Positions 9,641-17,248 of a stretch of 64,000 nt of DNA are shown in pieces. This DNA comes from CALGYY01 sp963678485 (lineage in GTDB: Bacteria; Bacteroidota; Bacteroidia; Bacteroidales; CAIWKO01), in the NCBI GenBank assembly GCA_963678485.1, contig OY782882.1:806001-870000 (forward strand). The letters are read 5' to 3'. Each line of letters begins with the position of its first letter. Position 1 is the first letter of the stretch. The notes beneath the pieces were generated by a model, which did no database searches, was not told the DNA's origin, and saw only the letters and a list, made by a program, of their open reading frames with translations. The translations under genes were made by a program, and so were the position numbers.

Positions 9641-10096
9641 TCAATATGATTTTTGCATGGTCAGCACACCATTTTCATCCCACATATACCAGGTGCCGGT
9701 TTTCTCGCCATTTTTATAGCTCATCTCATATCGTTTCTGGCCTTTCTGGTCCCATATTAACCATTTGCCATCTTTTAAGTCATTCTTATAATGAGCTTCC
9801 GCGGTTTTATTTCCTTGCTCGTCCCAGGTAAACCAATAACCGTCTTTTAAGCCTTTTTTATAGCTGCGTTCTTCGCGTTTTGACCCATTGTCGAAATAAT
9901 AAAGTGTGGGACCACTCAGCTTTCCTTTGATAATGGACATTTCCGAAATCAGTTGTCCATTGCTGCCAATTTCTTTATACACTCCGGAATATAATTTTCC
10001 ATCCTGATAATATTTTCCATTTTTGCTTTCTATATTCTGTGCATTCACAACACTGAATAAAGTGAGCATTACCACAAACAATAGAAACTTTTTCAT
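9641..10096 (-). CDS. MORN-repeat (YwqK-like) exported protein
   Basis: 151 residues with a signal peptide (MKKFLLFVVMLTLFSVVNA). About six MORN-variant repeats of ~22 residues follow: NGKYYQDGKLYSGVY, SYKKGLKDGYWFTWDEQGNK, HYKNDLKDGKWLIWDQKGQK, SYKNGEKTGTWYMWDENG. This matches the family often labelled YwqK antitoxin; there is no toxin gene beside it, so that label should not be read as function. It lies 102 bp downstream of the CarboxypepD_reg gene and may share its Pho-type promoter. The role is unknown. Confidence 0.75.
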   Translation of the reverse strand: MKKFLLFVVMLTLFSVVNAQNIESKNGKYYQDGKLYSGVYKEIGSNGQLISEMSIIKGKLSGPTLYYFDNGSKREERSYKKGLKDGYWFTWDEQGNKTAEAHYKNDLKDGKWLIWDQKGQKRYEMSYKNGEKTGTWYMWDENGVLTMQKSY

Positions 10097-10198
10097 TTAG
10101 AATATATTGATGATATTATTACAAAGTATAACACATAAATAGAGAAACAAAAAAACAAACCACTAAGGGTTTGTTTGGAAGAATATGCTGTCTTTTGT

Positions 10199-10552
10199 TT
10201 AATTAGGAAGCACACTGATTTCAAGCTGCGTTGCAGTTTCTGCATTTAACACAACATTACTAATTTCTGCATTGGCATAAGAAATATAGCTCACTTCGAT
10301 AGTGTAGGTTCCGGGGCTCAATACAGGTAAGGAAAAATTTCCTTCGAGATCAGAGTACACTTTAATATCAGTTCCCTTAACCATCACGAGGGCACCTGCC
10401 AGACTTTCGCCCGTATTTTTATCAACGACTTTTCCTATTGCAGTTGCTGATTTTCCTGGTTCTCCAATATTACCAGTATTAGTTGCAAAACCATTAACAG
10501 AACCCATAAGCATCATTGCGGCAACGAACATTGAAAAGAGAGTAGTTTTCAT
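10199..10552 (-). CDS. small CarboxypepD_reg-like domain protein
   Basis: 117 residues: a signal peptide (~1-24, MKTTLFSMFVAAMMLMGSVNGFA), then a single carboxypeptidase-regulatory-like beta-sandwich (ATAIGKVVDKNTGESLAGALVMVKG ... SDLEGNFSLPVLSPGTYTIEVSYISY). It is the same domain as the N-terminus of the TonB receptor downstream, here free-standing with no plug or barrel. The sequence ends in LEISVLPN at a proper stop, so it is not an obvious truncation. Two putative Pho boxes lie upstream. Function unknown; a periplasmic or surface adaptor is possible. Confidence 0.75.
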   Translation of the reverse strand: MKTTLFSMFVAAMMLMGSVNGFATNTGNIGEPGKSATAIGKVVDKNTGESLAGALVMVKGTDIKVYSDLEGNFSLPVLSPGTYTIEVSYISYANAEISNVVLNAETATQLEISVLPN

Positions 10553-10594
10553 AATTTTCTTTGATTTAATTATGAAACAAAATTACATCCTCAT

Positions 10595-10657
10595 TGTTAC
10601 GTGAACATTAAGCCCACATTATCGTTACTTTATCATAATATTAAGCTAATATTAAGC
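10595..10657 (-). promoter_or_regulatory. putative double Pho box
   Basis: TAATATTAAGC occurs twice in perfect 11-bp tandem at 10636-10646 and 10647-10657. On the minus strand this reads as two copies of GCTTAATATTA. Nearer the gene, TGTTAC (10595) and CATTAA (10606) are also 11 bp apart. The array sits 43-105 bp before the start at 10552. Confidence 0.65.
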
Positions 10658-10742
10658 CCCATGAGAAGCCGGAAATTCGTTTCACAACCTTTATTTGTTA
10701 ATATTGCCTGACAAGGCTAATAGCTTATACCGCAAGATTGAA

Positions 10743-11729
10743 TTAGAACCGTGCAATAAATTCGACGGTGGCTTTATCATCAAGATCGGGAAGATTATGA
10801 TAGAGGTACTTTTCGTAACTCAGGCGAATATCTGCCCAGGAAATCTTATGAAATCCAAAGGTAAGGCCGGTAGTGATGCGTGAAGGTTGCATAATACCAT
10901 CCGACATATCGGCAGTGTAATAGTCGTACCGAACTGCCGGAATAATATTTCGCAGTATTCCCTTCTTCATTTGAAACTCATAAAGAACATAGGCAAAAAG
11001 GGCATTTGAGGAATAACTGTGTATTGTATCGGTACTATGTTTCTGAGCGTATTCAGCATCAAAATAGAAATGTTTATAACGATAATTCAATCCAACGTTA
11101 AACATATCAGAATTTATCCCACTTACTTTTCCTGTATAATAGCAAGCAGAGAGGCCAAATCCCTTGAATGGGCCAAGTTCCACACGGGCTCCAAAATTAT
11201 TCGATTTCACCCATTCAGGATTATTAATTCCTTCGCCATTAAATACACCCACATTAACTGCAAACGGCAGAGGTCCGTCTTCGCGGGCATAGGTTGCCAT
11301 AAAACCGATATCGCGCAAATCTTTACAAATACGCTTTGCAATAAAAGAACGATTAGAAAAATTGAGTGTGCCGGGCGAGCGTAAATTATCTGTACTAAAT
11401 GGAATCTTCATCTGACCCAAAGTAAAGGATAGATTTTTTATTGGGTTAAAACGAACATATGCGTCGAGCATTTTTATCTGACCTTCGTCGGAAAGATCAA
11501 TCTCTGCCTTATAATTAAAGACTTTGGTAACATTTCCATATACTTGAAATCTTGCATTGCGGACTTCGAATCGATTTTTCCCAGTAGAAGAATTGTATTC
11601 GAATTTTGCGCGGATAACACCTCCGATTTTGGGAATGTAAGAGGAACTATCTTTTTGGGAGAAACTAATTGCGGGTAAAAGTATGAGGCATATTCCTGCC
11701 ACGCAACTCATGAGCTTCTTCATTTGCAT
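10743..11729 (-). CDS. OprP/OprO-like outer-membrane porin
   Basis: 328 residues from the ATG at 11729 (a second ATG at 11723 gives MKKLMSCVAGICLILLPAISFSQ, a clean signal peptide). The beta-barrel pattern resembles the phosphate-selective porin O/P family: FEVRNARFQVYGNVTKVFNYKAEIDLSDEG, AYVRFNPIKNLSFTLGQMKIPFS, IGFMATY, terminal VEFIARF with a C-terminal Phe. It begins 35 bp after the stop of a Pit phosphate permease, so the two are almost certainly co-transcribed. This supports a role in passing phosphate through the outer membrane. Substrate selectivity cannot be read from the sequence. Confidence 0.8.
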   Translation of the reverse strand: MQMKKLMSCVAGICLILLPAISFSQKDSSSYIPKIGGVIRAKFEYNSSTGKNRFEVRNARFQVYGNVTKVFNYKAEIDLSDEGQIKMLDAYVRFNPIKNLSFTLGQMKIPFSTDNLRSPGTLNFSNRSFIAKRICKDLRDIGFMATYAREDGPLPFAVNVGVFNGEGINNPEWVKSNNFGARVELGPFKGFGLSACYYTGKVSGINSDMFNVGLNYRYKHFYFDAEYAQKHSTDTIHSYSSNALFAYVLYEFQMKKGILRNIIPAVRYDYYTADMSDGIMQPSRITTGLTFGFHKISWADIRLSYEKYLYHNLPDLDDKATVEFIARF

Positions 11730-11764
11730 GATAAAAAAGTTTTAATTTTTATTATGGTTTGCTA

Positions 11765-12805
11765 TTAAACAAATATGTGCAATATATAATATACACCCAT
11801 TGCCATAAGCATACTCACAGGGATAGTGAGCACCCAGGCCATCATCAGGCTTTTTGTGACACCCCAGCGAACGGCGGTGAGACGTTTGGTCATCCCCACA
11901 CCGATAATTGCCCCGGTGATTGTATGTGTTGTACTAACCGGAATTCCGAATGCTTCGGTACCAAACAGCAATACTGCGCCAGCAGTTTCTGCAGCTACTC
12001 CTTCGAAAGGAGTAAGTTTGGTAATCTTGCTGCCCATCGTTTTAACGATTTTCCATCCACCCATCATTGTCCCTGCAGCAATGGCACAATAACAACCGAG
12101 TACAATCCAATGTGGGATTGCCTGTATTTTTCCGGCAGACGTAAAGGTAATGGTTGCCCAATCAGGAATACTGGCAGGATCAACACCTTTGAAATAGACG
12201 ATTAGTGCGGCAGAAATGATACCCATAACTTTTTGCGCATCATTACCACCGTGACCAACGCTAAACAGAGCAGACGAAAATAGCTGTAGTGGCTTAAAAA
12301 TCCGATTCAACTTGAATGGATTATATCTTTTGCATATATGTAGCATTAGAATTGAGATTAGATATGAGATTATCATACCCAAAATAGGAGCGAGAAAAAT
12401 GAAGGCTGCAATTTTTAGAATTTTATCACTGTGAATGACTCCCCATCCCGCGTATGCTACTGCGGCTCCGGCAAAGCCGCCAACGAGCGTATGAGAAGAA
12501 CTAGAGGGTATTCCAAGATACCATGTAATCAAATTCCAAATAATCGCAGCGACGATACCTGCAAGAATCACCTGAAGTGTAATTGCATTTGTATCGACGA
12601 CTTTTGCGATAGTATCGGCAATATGTAAATCAAAAATGGCATAGGCAACAAAATTAAAACCGGCAGCCCATATTACAGCCTGCAGTGGTGTCAATACTTT
12701 TGTTGAAACAACAGTTGCTATTGAGTTTGCAGCATCATGAAAGCCATTAATAAAATCAAAGGCAAAGGCAAGGATGATGATAATGATTAATAAAGTAAAA
12801 TCCAT
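11765..12805 (-). CDS. Pit-family inorganic phosphate permease, copy 1
   Basis: 346 residues, about ten membrane helices. Both halves of the duplicated Pit signature are present: FDFINGFHDAANSIATVVST at residues ~16-35 and SVGHGGNDAQKVMGI at ~182-196, with SSSSHTLVGGFAG and GIPVSTTHTITGAI. Pit permeases take up phosphate, usually as a metal-phosphate complex, driven by protons or sodium. It starts the pit-porin unit and has a three-repeat putative Pho box upstream. It is a close paralogue of the next Pit gene, arranged in tandem. Confidence 0.92.
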   Translation of the reverse strand: MDFTLLIIIIILAFAFDFINGFHDAANSIATVVSTKVLTPLQAVIWAAGFNFVAYAIFDLHIADTIAKVVDTNAITLQVILAGIVAAIIWNLITWYLGIPSSSSHTLVGGFAGAAVAYAGWGVIHSDKILKIAAFIFLAPILGMIISYLISILMLHICKRYNPFKLNRIFKPLQLFSSALFSVGHGGNDAQKVMGIISAALIVYFKGVDPASIPDWATITFTSAGKIQAIPHWIVLGCYCAIAAGTMMGGWKIVKTMGSKITKLTPFEGVAAETAGAVLLFGTEAFGIPVSTTHTITGAIIGVGMTKRLTAVRWGVTKSLMMAWVLTIPVSMLMAMGVYYILHIFV

Positions 12806-12878
12806 ATTTCTTTTTTTTCCTGATTAGTATTGATCGCTTATGGTCGTATTCTTTTACTCTGCAAAATTACTTTGCTAA

Positions 12879-12906
12879 TATTACCTTAATGTTAAGCCAG
12901 TATTAG
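12879..12906 (-). promoter_or_regulatory. putative Pho box, three phased repeats
   Basis: TATTAC (12879), TGTTAA (12890) and TATTAG (12901) are spaced exactly 11 bp. On the minus strand they read CTAATA, TTAACA, GTAATA. The middle one equals the Gram-positive Pho half-site TTAACA. The array ends 74 bp before the start of Pit copy 1. Confidence 0.65.
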
Positions 12907-13060
12907 GAAATTATTACTAATGGATATCGGTGTAGTCTACAAAACCGGACGAATCAATACATCAACACAACTTATGAAGTACCAAGAAAGCCTCCCTGCC
13001 GATGAATCGTTGAGCTCATTTTCAGCGTTCAGAAAAAAATGGACTGTTACTACAACGAGC

Positions 13061-13091
13061 AAAAAAAAGGTTGTCCACAATGGACAACCTT
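13061..13091 (-). terminator. rho-independent terminator of the DUF47-pit unit
   Basis: Perfect 11-bp stem: AAGGTTGTCCA at 13067-13077 pairs with TGGACAACCTT at 13081-13091, 3-base loop. On the minus strand it is followed by a run of eight T. It lies 22 bp past the stop of Pit copy 2. Confidence 0.9.
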
Positions 13092-13113
13092 CAGAAAATA
13101 TTCAAAAAATCGC

Positions 13114-14151
13114 TTAAAATAATTGCATAAAATAATAGACACCCATTGCGAGAGCCATGCTCACGGGGATAGTGAGAATCCATGCCCAAAACAGACTGAA
13201 GGTAACACCCCAGCGAACAGCGGTGAGACGCTTTGTCATTCCAACACCAATAATAGATCCGGTAATTGTGTGGGTTGTACTTACAGGAATACCGAAGGTT
13301 TCGGTTCCAAACAGTAAAATAGCTCCAGAAATATTTGCAGCCACACCTTCGAAGATACTGAGTTTTGTGATTTTCGATCCCATTGTTTTGATGATCTTCC
13401 ATCCGCCCATCATAGTGCCGGCAGAAATAGCGGTATAACATCCAAGCACGATCCAGTGTGGAATCGCATGTATAGCACCAGAACTCGTATAAGTAATCCG
13501 CGCCCATTCCGGTATTGCTGAGGCATCTACTCCATGGAAGTAAACCATGAGTGCGGCAGAAATAATACCCATAACTTTTTGAGCATCATTGCCACCATGA
13601 CCGAGGCTAAACAAAGCTGAAGCAAAAAGCATTACTGGCTTAAATATTTTATCAGATTTTGCAGGGTTCATTCGTCGAAACAGATGCTGCATACAAACAG
13701 AAATAAGATAGGCAATGATCATCCCTAAAATCGGTGCAAGAAAAATGAAAGCAGCAATAATGATAATCTTTTGAGCATGCACTACTCCCCATCCTGCGTA
13801 TGCGATAGCCGCTCCGGCAAAACCGCCAACAAGCGTATGTGAAGAACTGGAAGGAATACCCAATGCCCAGGTTATAAGATTCCAAATAATGGCTGCAACT
13901 ATGCCTGCAAGAATAACCTGTAAGGTGATTGCACTAGTATCTACAACTTTAGCAATGGTATCGGCAATATTTAAATCAAAAATGGCGTACGCAAGAAAGT
14001 TAAATCCTGCAGCCCAGACCACAGCCTGAAAAGGAGTAAGAACTTTGGTAGAAACAACAGTGGCGATGGAATTGGCTGCATCATGAAAACCATTGATAAA
14101 GTCAAAAGCAAAAGCCAGAACAATAATAATAATTAATACAGTTAAATTCAT
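13114..14151 (-). CDS. Pit-family inorganic phosphate permease, copy 2
   Basis: 345 residues, nearly co-linear with Pit copy 1 and with the same signatures (FDFINGFHDAANSIATVVST, SLGHGGNDAQKVMGI, GIPVSTTHTITGSI). It follows the DUF47/PhoU-like gene by 22 bp, the arrangement commonly seen for Pit permeases. The two copies differ mainly in loops and in the cytoplasmic segment near residues 150-180, which points to a tandem duplication followed by divergence. It has its own terminator and so forms a separate transcription unit from copy 1. Confidence 0.92.
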   Translation of the reverse strand: MNLTVLIIIIVLAFAFDFINGFHDAANSIATVVSTKVLTPFQAVVWAAGFNFLAYAIFDLNIADTIAKVVDTSAITLQVILAGIVAAIIWNLITWALGIPSSSSHTLVGGFAGAAIAYAGWGVVHAQKIIIIAAFIFLAPILGMIIAYLISVCMQHLFRRMNPAKSDKIFKPVMLFASALFSLGHGGNDAQKVMGIISAALMVYFHGVDASAIPEWARITYTSSGAIHAIPHWIVLGCYTAISAGTMMGGWKIIKTMGSKITKLSIFEGVAANISGAILLFGTETFGIPVSTTHTITGSIIGVGMTKRLTAVRWGVTFSLFWAWILTIPVSMALAMGVYYFMQLF

Positions 14152-14173
14152 CAGTGTTACCTCTCACAATTTC

Positions 14174-14821
14174 TTATCCGGCTTTTACAATAATCGCTTT
14201 CAATACATCACTAACATCTTCTGCCTTATCTGTGGCTTTTTCAAGCGATCCTAAAATTTCTTTAATCTTAATCAACTCGATAGCATCTTTTTCATTCTCG
14301 AACAAATAAGATAATGCTTTGTGAAAGATATCATCTGCCTGATTTTCGATTTCATTGATACGGATACATGAATCCATGATCTTTTTGGGATTCTTCAGAT
14401 TCTTTAATTCGCTTAAGGCAAATTTTATTTCCCTTGCAGCCTGCATGATTAGTTCACTCAGCTCAAGAAAAAATGTAGGCTCAGTTTTAGGCGGATGGTT
14501 ACGCATTTTCTGACAAACGCTGTTCACGTAGTCCATCACATCATCAAGTGATCCGTTCAATTTATTGATATCTTCGCGATCGAAAGGAGTAATGAATGTC
14601 TTGTTAAGTTCGTCGTACAATTTGTGCGTAATTTCATCACCAATCTTTTCATGATCCTTAACCTGAATCATGATTTTTTCTTTTTCCGCTTTGTCGGTAA
14701 CTGTAAAGAGTTTATTCAAAAGAGCTGAACCTTTTACCAGATTTTCTGCAGCCTCTTCGAACATTGGATAAAACTTCTTTTCCTTGGGGGTAAGGAATTG
14801 GAAAAACTTGTTGAGTCCCAT
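14174..14821 (-). CDS. DUF47/PhoU-like protein, Pit accessory
   Basis: 215 residues, all-helical with no signal peptide. It matches the DUF47 (TIGR00153) group, relatives of PhoU: FFQFLTPKEKKFYPMFEEAA at the start, KDHEKIGDEITHKLYDELNKTFITPFDREDI in the middle, and EIENQADDIFHKALSYLFE in the second repeat. The acidic motifs E-x-x-x-D/H in each half are likely metal ligands. Genes of this family nearly always precede pit and are thought to regulate the permease. A two-repeat Pho-like box stands upstream. Confidence 0.88.
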   Translation of the reverse strand: MGLNKFFQFLTPKEKKFYPMFEEAAENLVKGSALLNKLFTVTDKAEKEKIMIQVKDHEKIGDEITHKLYDELNKTFITPFDREDINKLNGSLDDVMDYVNSVCQKMRNHPPKTEPTFFLELSELIMQAAREIKFALSELKNLKNPKKIMDSCIRINEIENQADDIFHKALSYLFENEKDAIELIKIKEILGSLEKATDKAEDVSDVLKAIIVKAG

Positions 14822-14889
14822 AGTATCTTTAATTTTTTTATAATCGCGACAAAGGTAAATTATGCCCTTTGTGAAACCAGCGACCCTAT

Positions 14890-14906
14890 GTAAAGTTTAC
14901 GTTAAG
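14890..14906 (-). promoter_or_regulatory. putative Pho box, two phased repeats
   Basis: GTAAAG at 14890 and GTTAAG at 14901, spaced 11 bp. On the minus strand CTTAAC and CTTTAC. The site is 69 bp before the DUF47 start and directly beyond the terminator of the neighbouring gene. Confidence 0.55.
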
Positions 14907-14914
14907 TTTTGAGC

Positions 14915-14941
14915 AAAAAAAAGCGGTCCGAAGACCGCTTT
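14915..14941 (-). terminator. rho-independent terminator of the Omp28-like gene
   Basis: AAGCGGTC (14921-14928) pairs with GACCGCTT (14933-14940) around a CGAA loop. On the minus strand the stem is followed by eight T. It is 15 bp past the stop at 14956. Confidence 0.9.
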
Positions 14942-14955
14942 AGAAAAATTTAACA

Positions 14956-17109
14956 TTAGTGTGTCACTATTATTTTTTTGGACAAGACGTCTCCTTTAGG
15001 ATTAATCAATCGGTACGTGTACACTCCTGCATTCCAGTCTGCAGTTTGCAACCTCAGCATTCGGCTACCCTTTTCCAAATCACTTGAAAACACTCTATTT
15101 CCAATCATGTCGAAAATCTCTATTGCGCTTCCTTGTGTTGCTTCAGAGAATGTAATGCAGGTATAACCATCAGCAGGATTAGGATAATTCTGTCCAAGGA
15201 ACAAACCAGCCATGGTGTTATCATATTCCTCGGCACCTGAAATTAAACCATGGAACCAATCATGCGCAATATGAATCACATTTTTGCGAATGTTACTGTC
15301 GGCAATCATTTCAATACCAACGCCAAGATAAACAATTTTATAAGTGCCGGCGGTGTAGCGAAGTCCACCCATTCTGGCTAAGGCACTGTTGTAATAAAAC
15401 AGAGGCAAACTATTGGGGCCAACGGTATCGATTTGATCAGGATAAAAATAGGCCCCTCCATAAGGATTAACCAGGGTACCTGTGTCAAGTGTTCCGAACA
15501 CCAAATCGTAGTTTACAGGAGTCATTATAGTGTTTGTTGCTCCACCATCAGCCACAAAAGCTGTATGTAGATAATTGGTGTAAAATGCCTGTGTGACGGT
15601 TGTGCCATTACCACCATTCGTTAAATCCCAGTTATCCCAAGCTGCGTCTTGTCCGGCAAGCAAAAGGTTTCCTCCATTATCAAGGAACGAACCTAGCACA
15701 CCAACCAACTGGTCGTCCATTGAGGGGAAAGTCCAGCTTATATTGTAATAAATATGCTCTACTTCGCTAAGTTTGCCCGCTGCAGCAACCGCCATGAATG
15801 TCTTAACCGGAGTTGAAGCAAAGTGGGTATTACCAGCTTCAGTCAATCCATTCATATAATTACTTTCAAAACTTTTAGCAGTGTAGGTATTGAGTCCATC
15901 TCCCCAGGGAGCATCGTTATTTAAAACGAGGTCGGTGACATTAGAAATTACCATCACAGTAGCAATAATCGGAGGTGCCATAGGGTTGGCTACACTGCGG
16001 ATAGTGAGTGTATAGGTTGCTACAAAAGGCTTGGCTCCTGGCGTTACGTGGATTCCAATATTGGCAGCCACACCGCCATTAAGAGACAGTGTATCATTTT
16101 GTAAAAACGAAGAAGTATTAACGGTATAATAGGCCGACCAATCGGCAGGAGCATCAGAGGTGAGTTCAAAAGAAAAATCCTCTGCACCGGGCAATGCACT
16201 AGTGAGTGGGAAACCAAAATTTGTAGTATCTAAAGGAAGCCCTATCTCCACCATGGATGAAGGAGGCAACATGGATGCAGTGATTAATGTTGTACCACCC
16301 TTTGCAGGAACCTGAGCTCCAGTATAAATTTCCTGATAGCTTTCGCTTACATATGCAGCCACATCACAATTATTCACATTGTAACCGGCAGGTACAACAT
16401 AGGTGTAAACTCTTTGTGTGAAACTTCCCGAAGCGGTAGCGGTTAATGTATCACCCCACTGTCCTGTAAGGAAATGACGCAACATATGATTATGAGTGTA
16501 TGTTGTGCTCCATGTTGAAAGAATCTGCTGAGGTCCGGTAATCCCATTTTCGCACAAAGCCACATTAATATAATTTGTTGCTTGCGGACTGCTTGCTGTA
16601 TAATAGGTTTCCACAGTTACAGTGAGCAAACGGGTGATGCTGTCAAAACTACTACTAAGTCCAACATTTACAGGCGATGCAGCCTGAAGAACTAAATTTG
16701 CAGCTGCAGCCCAATAGGTACGCCCCATTCCAGTGCCGCCAGTGTTATAGCTATAAGCAGCAAATACGTGCCGGTTCACTGTTGCAGCAGGATAGCCTCC
16801 GTTCGGTGCACCGATATTTGACTGGCCTGCAAGCAAATCACCAAAAGAAGTGCGATAATCCGGATCTCCCGCTGATGGTACTGCGTAACCGCCCTGGTGG
16901 ATATTTACCAAGACTACTCGTCCGGGATTCTCATTATAAATGGCTTGAGCACGTGCATGTCCATCAGGACAATACTGACAATGAATACCTGTGTACTCCT
17001 CAAGAACCACATTTGCTTTTGTGGGAGCAGTACCTACCAATGTTTGCGATCGTACTGTTACGGAGAGGAACAGCATCAGCAATACTGAGAAACATACATA
17101 CTTTTTCAT
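14956..17109 (-). CDS. Omp28-related T9SS type A protein
   Basis: 717 residues. Signal peptide ~1-21. Residues ~33-200 are an Omp28-related, thioredoxin-like domain: VVLEEYTGIHCQYCPDGHARA carries a C-x-x-C pair (CQYC), and HQGGYAVPSAGDPDYRT follows. The middle part is beta-rich with repeated immunoglobulin-like segments and a region (DQLVGVLGSFLDNGGNLLLAGQD) typical of the same secreted family. The last ~75 residues (NYPNPADGYTCITFSEATQG ... LSKKIIVTH) are a type A sorting domain. Whether the CQYC pair is redox active is not known. Monocistronic, with a terminator. Confidence 0.8.
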   Translation of the reverse strand: MKKYVCFSVLLMLFLSVTVRSQTLVGTAPTKANVVLEEYTGIHCQYCPDGHARAQAIYNENPGRVVLVNIHQGGYAVPSAGDPDYRTSFGDLLAGQSNIGAPNGGYPAATVNRHVFAAYSYNTGGTGMGRTYWAAAANLVLQAASPVNVGLSSSFDSITRLLTVTVETYYTASSPQATNYINVALCENGITGPQQILSTWSTTYTHNHMLRHFLTGQWGDTLTATASGSFTQRVYTYVVPAGYNVNNCDVAAYVSESYQEIYTGAQVPAKGGTTLITASMLPPSSMVEIGLPLDTTNFGFPLTSALPGAEDFSFELTSDAPADWSAYYTVNTSSFLQNDTLSLNGGVAANIGIHVTPGAKPFVATYTLTIRSVANPMAPPIIATVMVISNVTDLVLNNDAPWGDGLNTYTAKSFESNYMNGLTEAGNTHFASTPVKTFMAVAAAGKLSEVEHIYYNISWTFPSMDDQLVGVLGSFLDNGGNLLLAGQDAAWDNWDLTNGGNGTTVTQAFYTNYLHTAFVADGGATNTIMTPVNYDLVFGTLDTGTLVNPYGGAYFYPDQIDTVGPNSLPLFYYNSALARMGGLRYTAGTYKIVYLGVGIEMIADSNIRKNVIHIAHDWFHGLISGAEEYDNTMAGLFLGQNYPNPADGYTCITFSEATQGSAIEIFDMIGNRVFSSDLEKGSRMLRLQTADWNAGVYTYRLINPKGDVLSKKIIVTH

Positions 17110-17196
17110 AATTCGATGTTTTTGATGGAAATAGTTAGATGGTTAGATAAGATAGTGCTAAATTAAGATATTTTTCAATTTATGCTGGCAAAAAAG

Positions 17197-17204
17197 TAAT
17201 TTTG
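17197..17204 (+). promoter_or_regulatory. Bacteroidota-type -7 box for purB
   Basis: TAATTTTG matches TAnnTTTG, 45-52 bp before the purB start. A T-rich block (TTTTTC, 17171-17176) stands where the -33 element is expected. Confidence 0.5.
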
Positions 17205-17248
17205 CACAGATAACAAGGGCTAATGGCCCCACGCGAAAAACAATTATT

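Noticed and set aside
9641..10096. YwqK-type antitoxin of a toxin-antitoxin pair
   Set aside because: The protein has a signal peptide and MORN repeats, and no toxin-like gene is adjacent; the label is only a family name.
13091..13507. 138-residue minus-strand ORF within pit copy 2
   Set aside because: It is an out-of-frame shadow rich in Cys, Tyr and Trp of a clear Pit permease.
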